The translations under genes were made by a program, and so were the position numbers. This document shows, in pieces, positions 1 to 6,116 of a stretch of 9,610 nucleotides of DNA. Position 1 is the first letter of the stretch; every line of letters starts with the position of its first letter. Origin of the DNA: Peptostreptococcaceae bacterium (GTDB lineage: Bacteria > Bacillota > Clostridia > Peptostreptococcales > Anaerovoracaceae); NCBI GenBank assembly GCA_016650115.1, contig JAENWI010000037.1, forward strand, positions 1 to 9,610, given 5' to 3'. Below the pieces are notes generated by a model. It was not told the DNA's origin. It did no database searches and saw only the letters and a list, made by a program, of their open reading frames with translations.

Positions 1-322
1 AATGGATGCAGGCCTTATGTACGGTGCACTTAAAGAAGGTAAAGCGGATGTGTGTCCGGCTTATGCTACAGATGGAAGAATTATTGCCTTTGATCTAAAG
101 GTGCTAAAGGATGACAAGCAGTTCTTTCCTCCTTATAATGCAGCTCCTATCATCCGTAATGATACCTTGGAAAAGCATCCTGAACTTGAAGATGCTCTCA
201 ACTCTTTGGCAGGCAAGCTTGATGATGAAACAATGCAACTGCTTAATGCAAAGGTTGACCTAGACAAAGAATCGGCCGAAGATGTTGCTAACGAATGGCT
301 TAAAGCTCAAGGGCTAATTTAG
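1..322 (+). CDS. Glycine betaine/choline-type ABC transporter substrate-binding protein, C-terminal part
   Basis: The 5' end lies outside the window; base 1 is the last base of a codon and 106 codons precede the TAG stop. The sequence fits the C-terminal lobe of the OpuCC/ProX/OsmF family of extracellular proteins that hand osmoprotectants (glycine betaine, choline, carnitine) to an ABC permease. Seen here are the family's ATDGRI segment, then DLKVLKDDKQFFPPYNAAPIIR, a helix with HPEL, and the closing pattern of MQLLNAKVD followed by VANEWLKAQGL. There is no membrane segment in this part. Upstream permease and ATPase genes, or a permease domain fused to this protein, would be expected outside the window. 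It is the only plus-strand gene, convergent with the glycosyltransferase and followed by a terminator. Which osmolyte it binds cannot be told because the ligand-cage aromatic residues of the N-terminal lobe are missing. Confidence 0.88.
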   Translation, partial: MDAGLMYGALKEGKADVCPAYATDGRIIAFDLKVLKDDKQFFPPYNAAPIIRNDTLEKHPELEDALNSLAGKLDDETMQLLNAKVDLDKESAEDVANEWLKAQGLI

Positions 323-353
323 AAAAGATTTTTCATACCTGTTTTGTATAATT

Positions 354-393
354 AAAAGTACAGAGCTGCCATCACTGGTAGTTCTGTACTTTT
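354..393 (+). terminator. Rho-independent terminator of the osmoprotectant-binding gene
   Basis: Arms AAAAGTACAGA (354-364) and TCTGTACTTTT (383-393) pair perfectly. The pairing continues inward through 365-371 with 376-382, with two G-U pairs, to a TCAC loop, giving an 18-bp stem that ends in a T-rich stretch. It begins 31 bases after the stop at 322. The A-rich left flank means it could also stop minus-strand transcripts arriving from the glycosyltransferase gene. From 394 to 592 I see nothing further that I can support. Confidence 0.85.
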
Positions 394-592
394 AAATTTT
401 GACCCTGCCATAATACGAAGAGTCTTTTAAACATCCTTCTGTATTTCCAGACAAGGCTGAGCGACACCTGGTGTATAAACAATGGAAGCATCCTAACACA
501 GCCACCTGTACTAAAAGCAGTCCTACTGATACTACTACTCCTGCTGCTCATCCATACTACGTTGAGATAAACTTCATAATCTATTAATTACA

Positions 593-1633
593 CTAATTTT
601 TTTTGTTGAAAACGAAAGTCTTCTGAATTTGAAAACTGATAAAGAATAATGTGACATCCACAAATATTTTTATTAACGTAATATTCACCGGTAAATGTTT
701 CAGGCTTGTCACAAGTAACCAACTAACGAGAATCTGAAATCCGAATAAAGTAAAATACTTTAACGTCTCTTCCCAATTATGTTTTTTACTTTGAAATACC
801 CAATGTTTATTGAGCAGAAAATTCACACCGCCTGCCACCAGACGCGCTGCTGCTGTGGCCTCCAAAATTCCGATATGACCTGATCCAAATACCAAATTGA
901 CAAAAACGGTAAACAGGGATATATCTATAATGGCCGAGAGAAATGAAGAAAAACTGTATTTGAATATGTTCAAGTAAATGATAATAGAATCCTTAACCGG
1001 ATTAAAATGAGATGATTTATTTTCTTCTAAGTAGATTACAGCAATGGGTACTTCAATAAATAGAATTCCCATATGCCCCATTGTCAGCAGCAGGTTCATC
1101 TCGTACTCATATTTATCTCCAGATACAGAGAGGCTAAGTTCCGTAAATTTTCTCGAGATCCCTCTTAAACCGGTTTGCGTATCTATACATTTTTTCCCGG
1201 TGCTTAAAAAATATACCAAAGATGTAATACGGTTTCCCAAAAAACTTTTTAATGGAATACCGTTTTTTCTAAAATCCCGGGTGCCAAGGATTAAACTATC
1301 TGGATTCATCTCCAATGAATTTGCTACGCGCAAAATATCTTCTGGTAAATGTTGCCCATCTGCATCTGCTGTGACATAACCACTGCATTCGGGATAATTG
1401 ATGTCAGCATATTGAATCCCTGTCTTAATTGCAGCGCCTTTCCCCATATTTTCAGAATGATTGCATAGATCACATTGATACTTGGCTTTTATCATATCAA
1501 AAATACGCCGGCATTCCTGCCCGCTTCCATCATTCACAACAATGATTTGAAACTCCATCTTCGTCAACTGTTCAACTAACTTAATTAATTTTTCATCTGG
1601 ATTAAAAGCCGGTATAATCACTACTGGTTTCAT
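593..1633 (-). CDS. Glycosyltransferase family 2 fused to a GtrA-like membrane domain
   Basis: Residues 1-210 or so form a GT-A fold glycosyltransferase like dolichyl/undecaprenyl-phosphate sugar transferases. The start is VVIIPAFNP, followed by NDGS at 34-37, GKGAAIKTG at 64-72 and the metal-binding DAD at 90-92 in TADADGQH, with the acceptor-side DTQTGLRG at 151-158. Residues 225-345 are a GtrA domain with four hydrophobic segments, including AARLVAGGVNFLLNKHWVF around 262-280. By family knowledge such fusions move a sugar from a nucleotide donor to a polyprenyl phosphate and probably help carry or present it across the membrane for cell-surface glycan modification. The start is ATG with AAGGTGA at 1639-1645, seven bases upstream. 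The acetyltransferase gene lies 96 bases upstream on the same strand with no terminator seen between them, so the two may be cotranscribed. Sugar and acceptor are unknown. Confidence 0.9.
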   Translation of the reverse strand: MKPVVIIPAFNPDEKLIKLVEQLTKMEFQIIVVNDGSGQECRRIFDMIKAKYQCDLCNHSENMGKGAAIKTGIQYADINYPECSGYVTADADGQHLPEDILRVANSLEMNPDSLILGTRDFRKNGIPLKSFLGNRITSLVYFLSTGKKCIDTQTGLRGISRKFTELSLSVSGDKYEYEMNLLLTMGHMGILFIEVPIAVIYLEENKSSHFNPVKDSIIIYLNIFKYSFSSFLSAIIDISLFTVFVNLVFGSGHIGILEATAAARLVAGGVNFLLNKHWVFQSKKHNWEETLKYFTLFGFQILVSWLLVTSLKHLPVNITLIKIFVDVTLFFISFQIQKTFVFNKKN

Positions 1634-1729
1634 TTAATTCACCTTCGTCTGTTTCCTTTCTGCCTTTGTTTCCAAATAAATCTTATTCCCTATATGCTCC
1701 TCCCATATTTACTTGAAATAGCGATAACA

Positions 1730-2209
1730 TCATAGCTGTCCTCGCCTGTTTCTTTCCGTCTGTTTATTTTCCGTAATAACTTTATGCATTATTTCCGGGT
1801 TGCATTCATTGCCAAATTTACTGCAAATAAAGCATTTCGAAATCTCTGGAGCTTGATTTCTGGCAACGATTTCCCATCCGAGTTTCAAATAAAAAACCGG
1901 AGTTTTCCCAACAAGCCAGGCTTCATCGCCACCCATTTTCATTATTTCCTCTTCTAACATATTCATTAGCTTTGTACCGAGCTTTTCTTTTCGGTATCCA
2001 ATGTCCACAGCCATATCCGCCACTACGAATTCCCCGTTTCGGTTTTCAAGGCTGGCTCCTCCAATAATTTTACTATTTTTTGAATCGATGCATTCCCAGC
2101 ATTTAATAACATTATCTGGTCTTTCAATGCCAGTTTCGGTTTCTAATCCGTTATCAAAAAAGAACCGGGATAATTTCTCATAATCACTGCTTTCATTAAT
2201 AATATACAT
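1730..2209 (-). CDS. GNAT-family N-acetyltransferase
   Basis: This 159-residue single-domain protein has the acetyl-CoA-binding motif A at about residues 63-83 (VADMAVDIGYRKEKLGTKLM, a variant of R/Q-x-x-G-x-G/A). Motif B appears as PVFYLKLGWEIV near 104-115. The C-terminal part carries three cysteines (126, 129, 136) spaced CxxC-x6-C; their role is unknown, and a metal site or a conserved structural feature is possible. It would transfer an acetyl group from acetyl-CoA to an unknown amine in the cytoplasm. The start at 2209 has a G-rich Shine-Dalgarno (GGGGGG at 2215-2220), which is unusual but well spaced. Nothing in the neighbourhood points to a substrate. Confidence 0.85.
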   Translation of the reverse strand: MYIINESSDYEKLSRFFFDNGLETETGIERPDNVIKCWECIDSKNSKIIGGASLENRNGEFVVADMAVDIGYRKEKLGTKLMNMLEEEIMKMGGDEAWLVGKTPVFYLKLGWEIVARNQAPEISKCFICSKFGNECNPEIMHKVITENKQTERNRRGQL

Positions 2210-2222
2210 ATCTGCCCCCCAA

Positions 2223-2284
2223 TCGTTTTTTTAAATAAAACATCAGCCGTCAGTACTTGTGCACTCAAAAGTTCGTTTTTTTAA
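2223..2284. repeat. 12-bp direct repeat, 50-bp spacing
   Basis: TCGTTTTTTTAA occurs at 2223-2234 and again at 2273-2284, exactly 50 bases apart, in the leader region of the acetyltransferase gene. The repeat may be chance in AT-rich DNA or a trace of a small duplication. Confidence 0.4.
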
Positions 2285-2318
2285 GCATTCATATATTCAA
2301 TAACTATTTCATAATTGA

Positions 2319-2327
2319 ACTATACCA
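2319..2327 (-). promoter_or_regulatory. Candidate extended -10 promoter for the acetyltransferase
   Basis: On the minus strand TGGTATAGT fits the extended -10 form TGnTATAAT with one mismatch, about 110 bases upstream of the acetyltransferase start. The -35 position (TAACAA) is poor, so this is a weak call. Confidence 0.25.
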
Positions 2328-2351
2328 CATTTTCCCGAGTTTTGTTATATT

Positions 2352-2438
2352 TCAAGGCAATATTTCTGCTTTCAAATACAGGCTGGTCCCCATATATCCA
2401 GAAGGTGGCCCAGTAATATCTACTTTTGGAAATCCATT
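2352..2438 (-). pseudogene. Relic of a gene that followed the sortase, perhaps an Ig/PKD-like surface protein
   Basis: Ten bases after the sortase stop comes a very good ribosome binding site, AGGAGGT (2447-2453), nine bases before an ATG at 2437-2435. The ATG frame closes after five codons. Shifting frame at 2438 gives an open reading of 28 residues containing FPKVDITGPPSGYMGTSLYLKAEILP, ended by TGA at 2354-2352. The pattern V-x-I-x-G-P-x-S-G-x-x-G-T-x-x-x-x-x-A is, from memory, typical of the first strands of bacterial Ig/PKD-type surface repeats. A cell-wall protein would be a natural partner for the sortase. The reading is inference: the piece is short, frameshifted and could be chance. 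The ribosome binding site is the firmest part. Confidence 0.4.
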
Positions 2439-2464
2439 CTATCTTTACCTCCTATTGTAATAAC

Positions 2465-3091
2465 TCAATCCAGAAGTTCGCCACGAACGATTAGTCTCTT
2501 TGTTCCACTTCCCCTTGGATGGCATGTTATTAAAGTTATTATCGATTTTTCTGTTTTGCCTAAAACCCAGACTTCATCTGGATTAACTACAAAACTGTCC
2601 GTTACTCTATATTTATACGGCTTGCCCTTATAATCTATATCTATTTCATCTCCAGTCTTTAACTCATTTAACCTGCTGAAGTATGTTCCAAAGGTATAGT
2701 TTCTGTGGCCTGCAACAGCACAATTACCCAATTCACCTGGCATTGCTGTCCCCGTTACATGCCCCGCTCCCCATTTCAACTGTACTGAAGACGATCCTTC
2801 AATAAATAATAAATCCGAAGATATTGCGGGGATATTAATCCGGCCCATTATACCTTCAACCAAATCAAGGTCTTTGTTTGGCTCTGGCTCCGCTGCCACA
2901 TTTATTCCATCTCCAGAAACTACTTCTGTAAAGGTTTTATCAAGTGCAGTAAATTCTTTTTCCAAATTTTTCTCATACTGAGCGTAAAGTTTGTCTTGCT
3001 GGTAATTATTATAAAGACTGCCTATCAAAGGTACACAAATCAGCATAACTCCAATTATTATTAAAAGTGTTGAAAATCTTTTTCTATTCAT
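2465..3091 (-). CDS. Class D-like sortase
   Basis: This membrane-anchored cysteine transpeptidase cuts a C-terminal sorting motif of secreted proteins and joins them to the cell wall. Counting from the GTG at 3100, an N-terminal membrane anchor covers about residues 10-30 and a charged linker 35-80. The sortase barrel follows, beginning GRINIPAI. The catalytic triad is visible: His132 in AGHRNYTFGTYF, Cys193 in TLITCHP and Arg202 in KRLIVRGEL. The length and the single N-terminal anchor fit class D or E better than pilin-type class C, which has a C-terminal anchor. I choose ATG at 3091 (208 residues), preceded by AAGG eight bases upstream; GTG at 3100 with AAGGG five bases upstream is an in-frame alternative. 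No intact substrate gene is present, and the next gene downstream appears to have decayed. Confidence 0.9.
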   Translation of the reverse strand: MNRKRFSTLLIIIGVMLICVPLIGSLYNNYQQDKLYAQYEKNLEKEFTALDKTFTEVVSGDGINVAAEPEPNKDLDLVEGIMGRINIPAISSDLLFIEGSSSVQLKWGAGHVTGTAMPGELGNCAVAGHRNYTFGTYFSRLNELKTGDEIDIDYKGKPYKYRVTDSFVVNPDEVWVLGKTEKSIITLITCHPRGSGTKRLIVRGELLD

Positions 3092-3145
3092 AGAAAACAC
3101 CTTATCCCTTGTTAACTCTATTGCGAAAGAATTTCGAAAATGCTA

Positions 3146-3173
3146 TTATCTAAATTATAGCATATTTAGATAA
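3146..3173 (-). promoter_or_regulatory. Sortase promoter (-10) embedded in an inverted repeat
   Basis: Perfect 10-bp arms TTATCTAAAT (3146-3155) and ATTTAGATAA (3164-3173) flank an 8-bp spacer. On the minus strand the extended -10 TGCTATAAT lies at 3162-3154, straddling one arm. No good -35 is seen, because that position falls in the T-run of the preceding terminator. The predicted transcript would start near 3147, leaving a leader of about 55 bases. A repressor binding the repeat would cover the -10, but the regulator is unknown. A smaller repeat, CGAAA-GAA-TTTCG (3124-3136), lies in the leader. Confidence 0.6.
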
Positions 3174-3206
3174 AAAAAACTGACTCCCGTAAAAAGGAGT
3201 CAGTTT
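3172..3206 (-). terminator. Rho-independent terminator after the Mpv17-like unit
   Basis: On the minus strand AAACTGACTCC (3206-3196) pairs with GGAGTCAGTTT (3187-3177) around an 8-base loop and is followed by a run of eight T (A on the plus strand at 3172-3179). It closes the transcription unit containing the Mpv17-like gene and touches the sortase promoter repeat. Confidence 0.88.
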
Positions 3207-3222
3207 ATGTTTGGAGAAAATT

Positions 3223-3354
3223 TCAATTCAAGTCCAGGTTATTTAGAAAATAAATCCTGCGATCAGGAAGCAAACTGCAGAAGCAGCCGCTTCCAAATAC
3301 ACCTGCTGAAAGTACCGCAGATACTGCAAGTGCCATGTTTACATCCATTGTCAT
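3223..3354 (-). pseudogene. Broken relic resembling an NhaC-type Na+/H+ antiporter
   Basis: Beginning six bases after the Mpv17-like stop, an ATG opens a 43-codon frame reading MTMDVNMALAVSAVLSAGVFGSGCF. The segment AVSAVLSAGVFGS resembles, from memory, the conserved helix before the SPISDTT/FYSDA motif of NhaC-family antiporters, which normally sits in the second half of a protein of over 400 residues. At about 3293 a shift to the next frame reads EAAASAVCFLIAGFIF and stops at 3245-3243, like the last membrane helix of such a transporter. I infer a gene reduced by large deletions to two fused fragments. The ATG has only a weak ribosome binding site. A genuine 43-residue membrane peptide cannot be excluded. 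The terminator at 3172-3206 follows. Confidence 0.4.
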
Positions 3355-3360
3355 AGCTCT

Positions 3361-4005
3361 TTATTTTTTGCTCTTCTTGGCCAATGATAAAATCACACCA
3401 AGTGCAATTGATAAAAAAGCAGCCATTATTACACGGTATTCCGGTGGAAGTAAAAATGTCAAAGTGTGAGCCGGAATCCAAAAAAATGGTATTGTCTTCA
3501 TGACAACGAAGGATATAAATCCATTCCAGTCAATTCTCGATGTAATATTGAGTAATTTTATATTTTTTGTATTTTCATTTAATAAGTCAATATAAGTATC
3601 TGTGCAACGATGAAATGCCATGAAAGTTGGTGCAAATGTGAGATTCATTATGGTTGCAACTAGAAAAGCAAACACCAGCTTATTTTCACCACCTGGTAGA
3701 TAGCCATTGCTCATGGCTGCCATGACTCCTCCTGCGAATATCTGAAAGATCAGAGTAATTAAAATACCAATTAAGCCCCAGACAAAAGCTTTAGGAAAAA
3801 TACCTTTTGGAATACTCCATGAGCCGGTTGTAATTCTAATTGCCAACAGTTCACCCATGGTGGCCAGAATACCAAATTTGACGAATCCCATCAGGTAGGG
3901 ATGTGCCGTTGTAAGTGCAGTAAATACTATGCGCGATTCTGGAACAATTAAAATCGCTGCAAAAATGACAATTCCTAATAACCATAAGATACTACCTTTT
4001 TTCAA
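3361..4005 (-). CDS. Mpv17/PMP22-like integral membrane protein
   Basis: This 214-residue protein has about five hydrophobic segments (near 8-22, 38-56, 75-97, 108-130, 161-185, with a further stretch at 190-208). Several places follow the pattern of eukaryotic Mpv17/PMP22 proteins: HPYLMGFVKFG at 35-45 with GELLA at 51-55 (compare HP...G...GD..), FAPTF at 124-128, and the C-terminal signature W-I-P...TF-LLPPEYRV...LS at about 176-207. By family knowledge these are membrane proteins of uncertain channel-like function; bacterial members are uncharacterised as far as I know. The start is TTG at 4005, chosen because AAGGAG stands seven bases upstream and no ATG is near. It lies 108 bases downstream of ilvD with no clear terminator between, so read-through is possible. 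The gap holds only a 5-bp hairpin at 4045-4060. Confidence 0.65.
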   Translation of the reverse strand: MKKGSILWLLGIVIFAAILIVPESRIVFTALTTAHPYLMGFVKFGILATMGELLAIRITTGSWSIPKGIFPKAFVWGLIGILITLIFQIFAGGVMAAMSNGYLPGGENKLVFAFLVATIMNLTFAPTFMAFHRCTDTYIDLLNENTKNIKLLNITSRIDWNGFISFVVMKTIPFFWIPAHTLTFLLPPEYRVIMAAFLSIALGVILSLAKKSKK

Positions 4006-4113
4006 TTGTTTTCTCCTTTTACAATACTAAGAGGTCAATATCGCCCAGTCCTATTACTGGAGATGCTAATTATCTAGGTGCTTTAATTCGAATGATGTAT
4101 CAATTATATTTTT

Positions 4114-5781
4114 TTATTTTGGAACTTCCAAAATAGCTCCTCTATTACCTGATGTAACCATAGAGGCATATCTTGCCAAATAGCCTGTTGTAATTTTTGG
4201 CTGTCTTGGTTTCCAGTTTCCTCTTCTAGCTTTTAACTCTTCATCAGATATAATGAAATCTATTTTATTTGCCATAATATCTATTTTAATTATATCGCCT
4301 TCTTCTACTAGAGCAATATTTCCCCCAACTGCTGCTTCTGGTGAAACGTGTCCTATAGCTGCTCCCCTTGTAGCTCCTGAAAATCTTCCATCTGTTATAA
4401 GTGCAACACTATTGCCAAGGCCCATTCCAATTATAGCCGATGTTGGATTTAGCATTTCTCTCATTCCTGGTCCGCCCTTTGGTCCTTCATACCTTATAAC
4501 CACTACATCACCTGATACTATTTTACCAGCATTTATTTCCATTATAGCATCTTCTTCACAATCAAATACTCTTGCTGGTCCTTCATGTACCATCATCTCA
4601 GATGCAACTGCAGAACGTTTCACCACACATGAATCAGGTGCAAGGTTCCCTTTTAATACTGCTATTCCTCCGGTTTGGCTATATGGGTTTTCGATTGGTC
4701 GTATTACTTCTGGGTCTTTATTCACACAGCCATTAATGTTTTCTCCTACCGTAAGTCCTGTACATGTGATTAGATCAGTTCTTAGTAATCCTTTTTTATT
4801 CAATTCATTCATTACAGCATATACACCACCTGCATCATCTAAATCCTCCATAAATGTGTTTCCTGCTGGCGCCAAATGACAGAGATTTGGAGTTTTAGCA
4901 CTAATGTCATTTGCTATATCTAAATTCAAGTCTATTCCTGCTTCATATGCTATTGCTGGTAGGTGCAACATGCTATTTGTACTACATCCAAGTGCCATAT
5001 CAATCGTTAATGCATTCATAAATGCTTCATTTGTCATAATATCCCTTGGTTTTATATCTTTTTCTAAAAGTTCCATAATTTTCATTCCTGCATGTTTCGC
5101 TAACCTTATTCTTTCTGAATGTACTGCAGGAATTGTGCCATTTCCTTGCAAGCCCATTCCAAGCGCTTCCGTTAGACAATTCATACTATTTGCCGTAAAC
5201 ATTCCTGAACATGAACCGCATGTTGGGCATACTTTGTTCTCATATTCTTCAACTTCTTCTATTGACATGTTCCCTGCATTATATGAGCCTACTGCCTCAA
5301 ACATGTCCGATAAAGAAGTTCTTTTTCCTTTCATTTTACCTGCCAACATCGGTCCACCGCTAACAAATATCGTGGGAATATTTATTCTTGCCGCTGCCAT
5401 TAATAGTCCTGGAACATTCTTGTCACAGTTAGGGACCATAACCAGGGCATCGAAACAGTGTGCCATTGCCATTGCCTCTGTTGAATCTGCTATTAAATCT
5501 CTAGTAACAAGTGAATATTTCATTCCCTGATGTCCCATCGCTATGCCATCACATACTGCGATTGCTGGGAATACAATTGGTGTTCCTCCTGACATTGCAA
5601 CTCCCATTTTTACCGCATCAACGATTTTATCCAAATTCATGTGCCCTGGTACAATTTCATTATAAGAACTAACTATTCCTATTAATGGTTTGCTTAATTC
5701 TTCCTTTGTAAATCCTAATGCATTAAACAGTGAACGGTGTGGCGCTTGCTGAACTCCTTTTGTGACTGAATTGCTTCTCAT
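4114..5781 (-). CDS. ilvD: Dihydroxy-acid dehydratase
   Basis: This 555-residue IlvD/Edd-family enzyme dehydrates 2,3-dihydroxy acids to 2-keto acids in the cytoplasm, classically the last shared step of valine and isoleucine synthesis. Visible motifs are AVCDG (Asp78), NCDKNVPG with Cys119, Asp120 and the Mg-binding carbamylated-lysine position Lys121, CPTCGSCSGMFTAN with Cys188/Cys191, GNTFMEDL, and DGRFSGATRG with catalytic Ser468. The first motif reads VPGH at 44-47, as in the oxygen-sensitive [4Fe-4S] E. coli enzyme, rather than TPCN with the extra cysteine of [2Fe-2S] members. The length is complete. The start has AGGAGG (5794-5789) seven bases upstream. It has its own promoter, sits 335 bases after dctM, and lacks any other ilv/leu gene nearby. 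It may therefore serve the pathway fed by the TRAP transporter; sequence alone does not separate the two roles. Confidence 0.95.
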   Translation of the reverse strand: MRSNSVTKGVQQAPHRSLFNALGFTKEELSKPLIGIVSSYNEIVPGHMNLDKIVDAVKMGVAMSGGTPIVFPAIAVCDGIAMGHQGMKYSLVTRDLIADSTEAMAMAHCFDALVMVPNCDKNVPGLLMAAARINIPTIFVSGGPMLAGKMKGKRTSLSDMFEAVGSYNAGNMSIEEVEEYENKVCPTCGSCSGMFTANSMNCLTEALGMGLQGNGTIPAVHSERIRLAKHAGMKIMELLEKDIKPRDIMTNEAFMNALTIDMALGCSTNSMLHLPAIAYEAGIDLNLDIANDISAKTPNLCHLAPAGNTFMEDLDDAGGVYAVMNELNKKGLLRTDLITCTGLTVGENINGCVNKDPEVIRPIENPYSQTGGIAVLKGNLAPDSCVVKRSAVASEMMVHEGPARVFDCEEDAIMEINAGKIVSGDVVVIRYEGPKGGPGMREMLNPTSAIIGMGLGNSVALITDGRFSGATRGAAIGHVSPEAAVGGNIALVEEGDIIKIDIMANKIDFIISDEELKARRGNWKPRQPKITTGYLARYASMVTSGNRGAILEVPK

Positions 5782-5854
5782 ATCTATTCCTCCTATTATA
5801 ATTATATTGCCCTTATAAAAATACGAGCCTTAAGTAATCCATAATTTTAAATTT

Positions 5855-5894
5855 CATACGACATCATATTACTATATTCGTTGTATAATGTCAA
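5855..5894 (-). promoter_or_regulatory. ilvD promoter with operator-like half-sites
   Basis: On the minus strand TTGACA (5894-5889), a 17-base spacer and TAATAT (5871-5866) form a strong promoter, with a transcript start expected near 5859. ACATTATACA overlaps the -35. TATGATGTC (5868-5860) overlaps the -10 and the start region. Both resemble elements of the dctP promoter. The leader is about 78 bases and has no T-box motif. Confidence 0.75.
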
Positions 5895-5915
5895 TTGCAT
5901 AACAACTCTGCAATT
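5893..5915. repeat. Inverted repeat upstream of the ilvD -35
   Basis: AATTGCA (5893-5899) and TGCAATT (5909-5915) are perfect 7-bp arms with a 9-bp spacer, placed just upstream of and overlapping the edge of the -35. That is a typical activator position, but no factor is identified. Confidence 0.45.
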
Positions 5916-6036
5916 CAACAAAAGAAATACTTCGCTGGGGATAAACTGCCTAATGAGAATGACCTGTCTGCGAATTAGAAGTTAGTAGAACTACATTAAG
6001 AGAAGCTATAAGAATATTAATTACACATACTACATG

Positions 6037-6056
6037 CCATCGATTATTTTCGATGG
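6037..6056. repeat. 7-bp stem-loop between dctM and ilvD
   Basis: CCATCGA (6037-6043) pairs with TCGATGG (6050-6056) around a 6-base loop, 61 bases after the dctM stop. There is no T-run on either side, so it is not a standard terminator; it could protect the 3' end of the TRAP mRNA. The rest of the 335-base gap (5782-6116) holds the ilvD promoter and nothing else I can support. Confidence 0.5.
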
Positions 6057-6116
6057 ACCACTCCAACATATATTATAAAACCTGAAAAAGTCATTTTACA
6101 CTTTCTTTCATTGATA

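Noticed and set aside
406..580. Stretch open on the plus strand reading HPSVFPDKAERHLVYKQWKHP and beyond
   Set aside because: It has no start codon or ribosome binding site after the terminator at 354-393, and I recognise no family; it may be noise or an old gene fragment.
2257..2460. Open frame of 67 codons on the plus strand
   Set aside because: It lies antisense to the decayed post-sortase gene and its ribosome binding site, is Phe/Ile/Tyr-rich, has no ribosome binding site and resembles no family.
4045..4060. CCAGT/ACTGG hairpin between ilvD and the Mpv17-like gene as a terminator
   Set aside because: The stem has only five pairs and no T-run, which is not enough to call a terminator.
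4253..5530. Two long plus-strand frames (208 codons each) opposite ilvD
   Set aside because: They are shadows of the highly conserved ilvD gene, with no ribosome binding site and no family likeness.
5813..5857. Possible 14-codon leader peptide (MKFKIMDYLRLVFL) ahead of ilvD, rich in Ile, Leu and Val
   Set aside because: It would begin almost at the predicted transcript start with no ribosome binding site, and there is no terminator/antiterminator pair for attenuation.
5782..5860. T-box or other riboswitch in the ilvD leader
   Set aside because: The leader is only about 78 bases and shows no T-box consensus (AGGGTGGnACCGCG), specifier loop or terminator.
6037..6056. Stem-loop after dctM as a rho-independent terminator
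   Set aside because: It has a 7-bp stem with no T-run on either strand, so it is kept only as a hairpin.
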